A DNA stretch of 64,000 nucleotides from Trichopria drosophilae (lineage: Eukaryota > Arthropoda > Insecta > Hymenoptera > Diapriidae). Location: NCBI GenBank assembly GCA_030407085.1, contig CM059582.1:160944001-161008000 (forward strand), in the 5' to 3' direction. How positions within the stretch are numbered: the stretch's first letter is position 1; each line of letters starts with the position of its first letter. The notes under the pieces are model-generated. The model made no database searches, was not told the origin of the DNA, and worked only from the letters and a program-made list of their open reading frames with translations. This document shows, in pieces, positions 59,448 through 64,000 of this stretch. The position numbers and the translations under genes are program-made.

Positions 59448-62400
59448 GGTGGGATTTAGTCAAGATTAGTCTTTCCTAGGAGGTTCCTTAGAAAGCTAAA
59501 GAATTCATTCAAGCAACCGACCATTAAAAAGAGAAGAGTCACGGAAGTGAACTTCTCGATTTGCATACGTCGAAGGCCTGTCGCTGTGACGCGGAAATAA
59601 TACCGCGTGAAATGCTGTGTACTTAAAATGAAGCCCACCGACAAGAACCAGAGAAACAGTGCCTTTCCGTCGTTATTTGTTGACGGTAATTTATTGCTAA
59701 TTTATTGTGGCTTACATAAGTATTTCTCTGTTCAAGATGTCTTGTTATTCCTGGTTACAAATATTTCAAATTCTACTCATACAGCATTCAAAATTTAAGT
59801 TAACTGTTCAGAAACACAAGTAAAAGACACGTGTAAAATGTTTTTACAAATGTGGACCAATTTAACGAGATATGTGCTCATATAAATATCTATTGCTCAT
59901 ATAAACAGCCTAACCTTTTTAAGATTTGCGACCAACACAAATTATGTTTTGTTAAAAAGGCAATACTTACTAATAAATAACAAAAAAATAATTTTAACGT
60001 TTGTAATGTACTAAATCTCCGCTTAACATAGAAAATGTTCATGTTCCATTCATGGAAATATATTTAAGACCATTTTCTTTTAATTTGTGAAAACACTTGA
60101 TTTTTATTTGCTACGAAGTACAATGTATGAATAAGCAGAAACATAAAAACATATTTTAAAAAAGGTAAACACTCAATGTTAGTGCTTTTAAGAAGAAGAA
60201 TAATATAAAAGTGTGTTTATATATGAAATGTAAAAATTAGTTGGTAACAAACAATTACAAAAACACGTCATTTTGGCTGAATTAAAATGTTCTTTATCAG
60301 TTTCTTATACGATGTATACATTTTATTTATCAATTTTGTTTCTACAAGCGCATGCAATACATTATTACACAAAGTAATTATTATCGTGGAGTTGATGGTA
60401 ACTTTAAAAAATACTGAAAAAAACTGTTAGTAGATTTGACTGCTGTTTTCTGTGTAATATGAATTAGTCAACAACTACTAAAGTCGCCAACTAATTGACT
60501 TAATGGTCATTTTATTAAGAAACACAAACACTACTAATTTATTATTCAAATTTAACATTCGTGTTATTAGTAAGATTTTCCAAAATACGTTAGAATTCAT
60601 TTAAACGCCTATTAAACTAAGTGCAGTATTTGGAAAGTAATAAAATTCACCAAAAATAGTTAGCTAAATGAAATGCAGAAGTAAATTTAATTGCTAACTA
60701 TTTATTTAAATAAAAGTAGTAAAATTGTGGTCCTGAAGCAAAATAAAGTTTAACTATGATGTCGACAAAAAGTGCTAAGGGCATTTATTAGAGCATCTTT
60801 TAATGTTTCAAAATAACGCAGGTTTCCAGTCATAACTGCCTCTATACACATATTTGTCAAAAAATACAATGTCTTATTCGAAACTATTTATTTTAGTAAT
60901 TTAATTTCCTATATAAACTAAGAAACGGTGAATAGATAACAATAAACATAATAGTAATAGACAATTAACATTTTTAACATAAAATATATATACCAACACA
61001 AATATGCGTACTTACAATAGTATTTAAGGGCTTAAAAAAGAAAATTGTATAACGCCATTTTTCTCAAGCTTTCCAAAGCAGTTTTGAAAGTTTAAGAAAA
61101 AAAGATACCATAATCTTTTAAATATTATATATGTTGCATTTACTCGAAGTTAGAAGGAATCAACGTAACAAGATAGTGAGTATTTAGTGAAAAATTCTTT
61201 AGACAAAAATGTTCAAGCTAGCAGCAAAAATTTAATTGTTTCGTGATGATGAACGTTCAAATGATGACAGTTTGTTTTTGGCAACGTAGTTAAACATTGT
61301 AATAAGCATACTTAAAAAAAAAATTCATTATGAATTCACTAATGTCTGCTTTAAATCAATCTTTACAATATTCAAAAAATATTCAAAAAGTAATATTTAT
61401 GAATAAATGTATGAATTATAGAACTGAACCATCCATTAGTATTAAAATTGCATCTATTCTCATCCATTAGTATGTTAAAACTGTAACAAGACTATTCAAA
61501 AAGTATTCTTTATGAAATGAATACATATAATTCTTTATGGACAAATTTATGCTACACAGAATGCTACCCTAAAGTTTAGTTTAAGATATTAAGGAAACTA
61601 TTCATGAATACTAAAGTATGCTTTATGAATGCACATTTTTATCATAAAATTGTAGCGAATTCTTAAACTATATTCTCGGAAGATTTGTCAGAGATAATTC
61701 GAATAAAAATGATTTATATAAAGTTATCTACTAATTTTATAAAATTGAATAGAAATTATTCGAAGTATATATAATTATATCAAATTTCTAAGCAATTATG
61801 CATAACTCGTATATATAACTTATACATAACTCATAATTTTTACCTGGAAGTGTATATGTGTATCATATGATATTACGTGTTGATTGCATTTATTTACGAC
61901 ACACTTCAGACAAGATTTATATTATATTATTGTTGTAAAACGTCTGCGAATTCGTTAAACGTCAAACTGTGCAAGTTGTGCAAACGTATCGCCTTCGGTT
62001 TGGGCCGCAACCTGCACATTAGTTGCAAAAACTTTTTGCGCCCTCGTATCGAAAAGTACTATTATACAGGCGTGTAATAGTTATACTGAGTGAGTGAGAT
62101 ATACTGGAATATATGGGAATAATCCATGTTTAACCTAAAAAATGTCTTTTATGCATCTGGAAAATGGGTGTCTCTATGTTCCATTCTCTCTAACTCACCC
62201 GGTATACGGTGATAAATGATGAAATTCTAATAAACTATAGTTTTTGTATTAATTAATATTTGTTGTGAATATTAGTATTATTATTATTATGACACCCTTA
62301 ATAATAGGCGGGATAAATGCATGCTATGTAAAGTAAGAAATGTCTCTATTATGAAACCTTATAGATCTTTTAAAAATATTCATAAAAATACTAAAAGTAC

Positions 62401-64000
62401 ACATAAAATATACTTAATGATTACTTCATCGTCATTTTTTTCTGGTAGCGCAAAATCTCGTTTAAATATTAAGAATTCTTTATGAATACTTGAAATATTA
62501 GACAGGCGCGGTCATTCATTGCATAATAAAGTAATCATTAAGAATTATTTTAAAATGCTTCTTACAAAAAAGCATTCATTACGAATTCATTAGGAACTCT
62601 TTTAAATGTCTAGATGGTGATCGGGTTTCATACAATTAAAGGATCCCTACATCGGTATAATTTCCTTGGCAATTATTCTGTCTTGTGCCCTTTCATGGAA
62701 TAAGTAGGCTAAGCTTTTCATGGATATGTTGTGGAAATTTTGAAAAATTGCAAAACTAAGGATATGAATTATATTTAGAAATCCTGACATTATACCATTT
62801 TCTTTCTTAAACACTTCTGTACTGTTGTAATTATTTATCGTAGTTCGCATGTATGTATATTAAAAATATTAATTTTCATTAGGGTTTCTAATAAACTTTT
62901 TGAGTTACAAAATAATGCATCATAGTAAAACTTTATTTTGCAGTTTGCACCAGGACCATATTACAATTCCTGCAACTATTTTACCTGCAAACATTGTTGC
63001 TTGAATTTGTCAGGAGGATTTTTTTAGTCTAGTTTATCACGATAAAGACTGAATATTTACATTCTGAAACCCTAATCATATATTTAATAACAATATTAAC
63101 AAGAATAATATAATCATTAAAGCGGTTACATGAAACGCAAATTAATAAATATTATTTTCAAAAGATGAAACTCACCTATAGAACACAACTTTTATAACCT
63201 TTTTTTTAAAAGTGTCTTAATAAGTTCCACTGAATAAATTTTGCAAAATTGTTAGTCCCAAATTTGTAGTTATTAATTTATATTATGAGATGGAATTAAA
63301 GTCAATTATAGAAACATCTTAAACCTAGTTTTGATATTATCAATCAATTTCACTACCGTACCAAAAAGTAAATTAACAAAAACAGAAATACCTTCATTAA
63401 GAATATTTGATTGTGGTTAAATAAGACATATTTACTAATATTTATCGTTTTTATAAAATATGTGCTTCGTAACAATCCGCGAATTTAAATAAAAAATTAA
63501 TTATTTAAAAAATGAGGAACAGGTATTATCAGGGCCTTAATTCGGAATTTTATCAACTTGATCTCTAATAAATAATGAAATTATATTAAAGACTGAATAT
63601 TCAACGTGAATCATACTCAAGGTTCCATTTCTTCTTTTTTTAAAGAAGTGCCTGTAAATTCAAGAGTGAAAGTGAACATTTATCATTTTGTTTTGCCTTT
63701 CTATTGTCGTCGTAAATTTCACTGAATGTGTAGAAAGTGTAAGAAAATACAAATTTTTAGCATTTGTAACAAAAAGATTTCATGTTTCTTTAGCATAATA
63801 GAATCAATACAATATATTGTGAAGTCTGAAATGTAATTTGCGACAATTTTTTGAAAACTAAATACGTAGGTACTATTAAATTAGTAAAACATTTATTTTT
63901 TTTTTGAACATTTATTTTTTATAATATTATATATTCAACACACGGTAAAGACAATTGTAGTAAGGTAACATAAAAAATTAAGAAATAAATAATGCACTGA
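59448..64000. other. AT-rich stretch upstream of the TTLL5-like exons
   Basis: No further exon was recognised. A G+C-richer patch at about 61890-62080 could be promoter or 5' UTR for the - strand gene. TTATGAATTC-like words recur around 61320-61640 and 62330-62610 in both orientations, suggesting a decayed repeat. No RNA gene seen. Confidence 0.4.

Noticed and set aside
59456..59644. 62-codon - strand frame upstream of the TTLL5-like exons
   Set aside because: It stops just before the exon A extension, is not in a spliceable arrangement that I can see, and has no similarity to the family's amino terminus.
1..64000. Conserved microRNA hairpins or snRNA genes
   Set aside because: I looked for several well-known insect mature microRNA sequences (let-7, miR-1, bantam, miR-184, miR-9, miR-8) and saw none; hairpins present are transposon palindromes.

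Overview
This is an AT-rich, repeat-dense piece of an animal nuclear genome, most likely an insect. Introns can be very short (59 bp), protein-coding sequence is sparse, and most recognisable structure is short non-autonomous DNA transposons with terminal inverted repeats (TIRs). Hymenoptera is a possible guess because CpG is not obviously depleted, but the sequence alone does not settle it.

Coding content lies almost entirely in the last 10 kb. On the + strand, 55409-57160 encodes an intact 583-residue leucine-rich-repeat protein in one exon. A good 3' splice site just before its ATG implies an upstream non-coding exon, possibly 54860-54953. On the - strand, 59116-59382 holds two small exons separated by a 59-bp intron. 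Together they encode the amino-terminal part of a tubulin polyglutamylase of the TTLL5 type. The following TTLL5 exon was not found, so its next intron apparently runs left past the LRR gene, which would then be nested in it in opposite orientation. A weaker - strand candidate is a terminal exon at 34903-35130 with a poly(A) signal behind it.

The first 54 kb is intergenic or intronic and is built from repeat families. (A) A foldback family has ends GGGTGCACCTC, arms made of reiterated 15-16 bp units, and an 8-bp target duplication. Insertions are at 10777, 22824, 37145, 49059 and 51207, with further pieces at 37728-38507; four of the five flank pairs are exact. (B) Palindromic elements flanked by TTAA or one-base variants, piggyBac-like in target choice, lie at 2073, 8643, 24978, 46083 and 46936, the last carrying a nested element at 47252. 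(C) Palindromic elements flanked by TA, Tc1/mariner-like in target choice, lie at 5847, 11226 and 52040. (D) Other structures include a GGCGTAAAA hairpin cluster near 12 kb, a 21-bp tandem array at 29892, several large inverted repeats, and two tRNA-like T-arm fossils.

Several patches (about 840-1260, 12600-13195, 23470-24230, 38510-39370, 48030-48560, 54140-54560) are visibly richer in G+C but lack a convincing reading frame. They may be promoters or non-coding first exons. The foldback family A is the best candidate for something undescribed.
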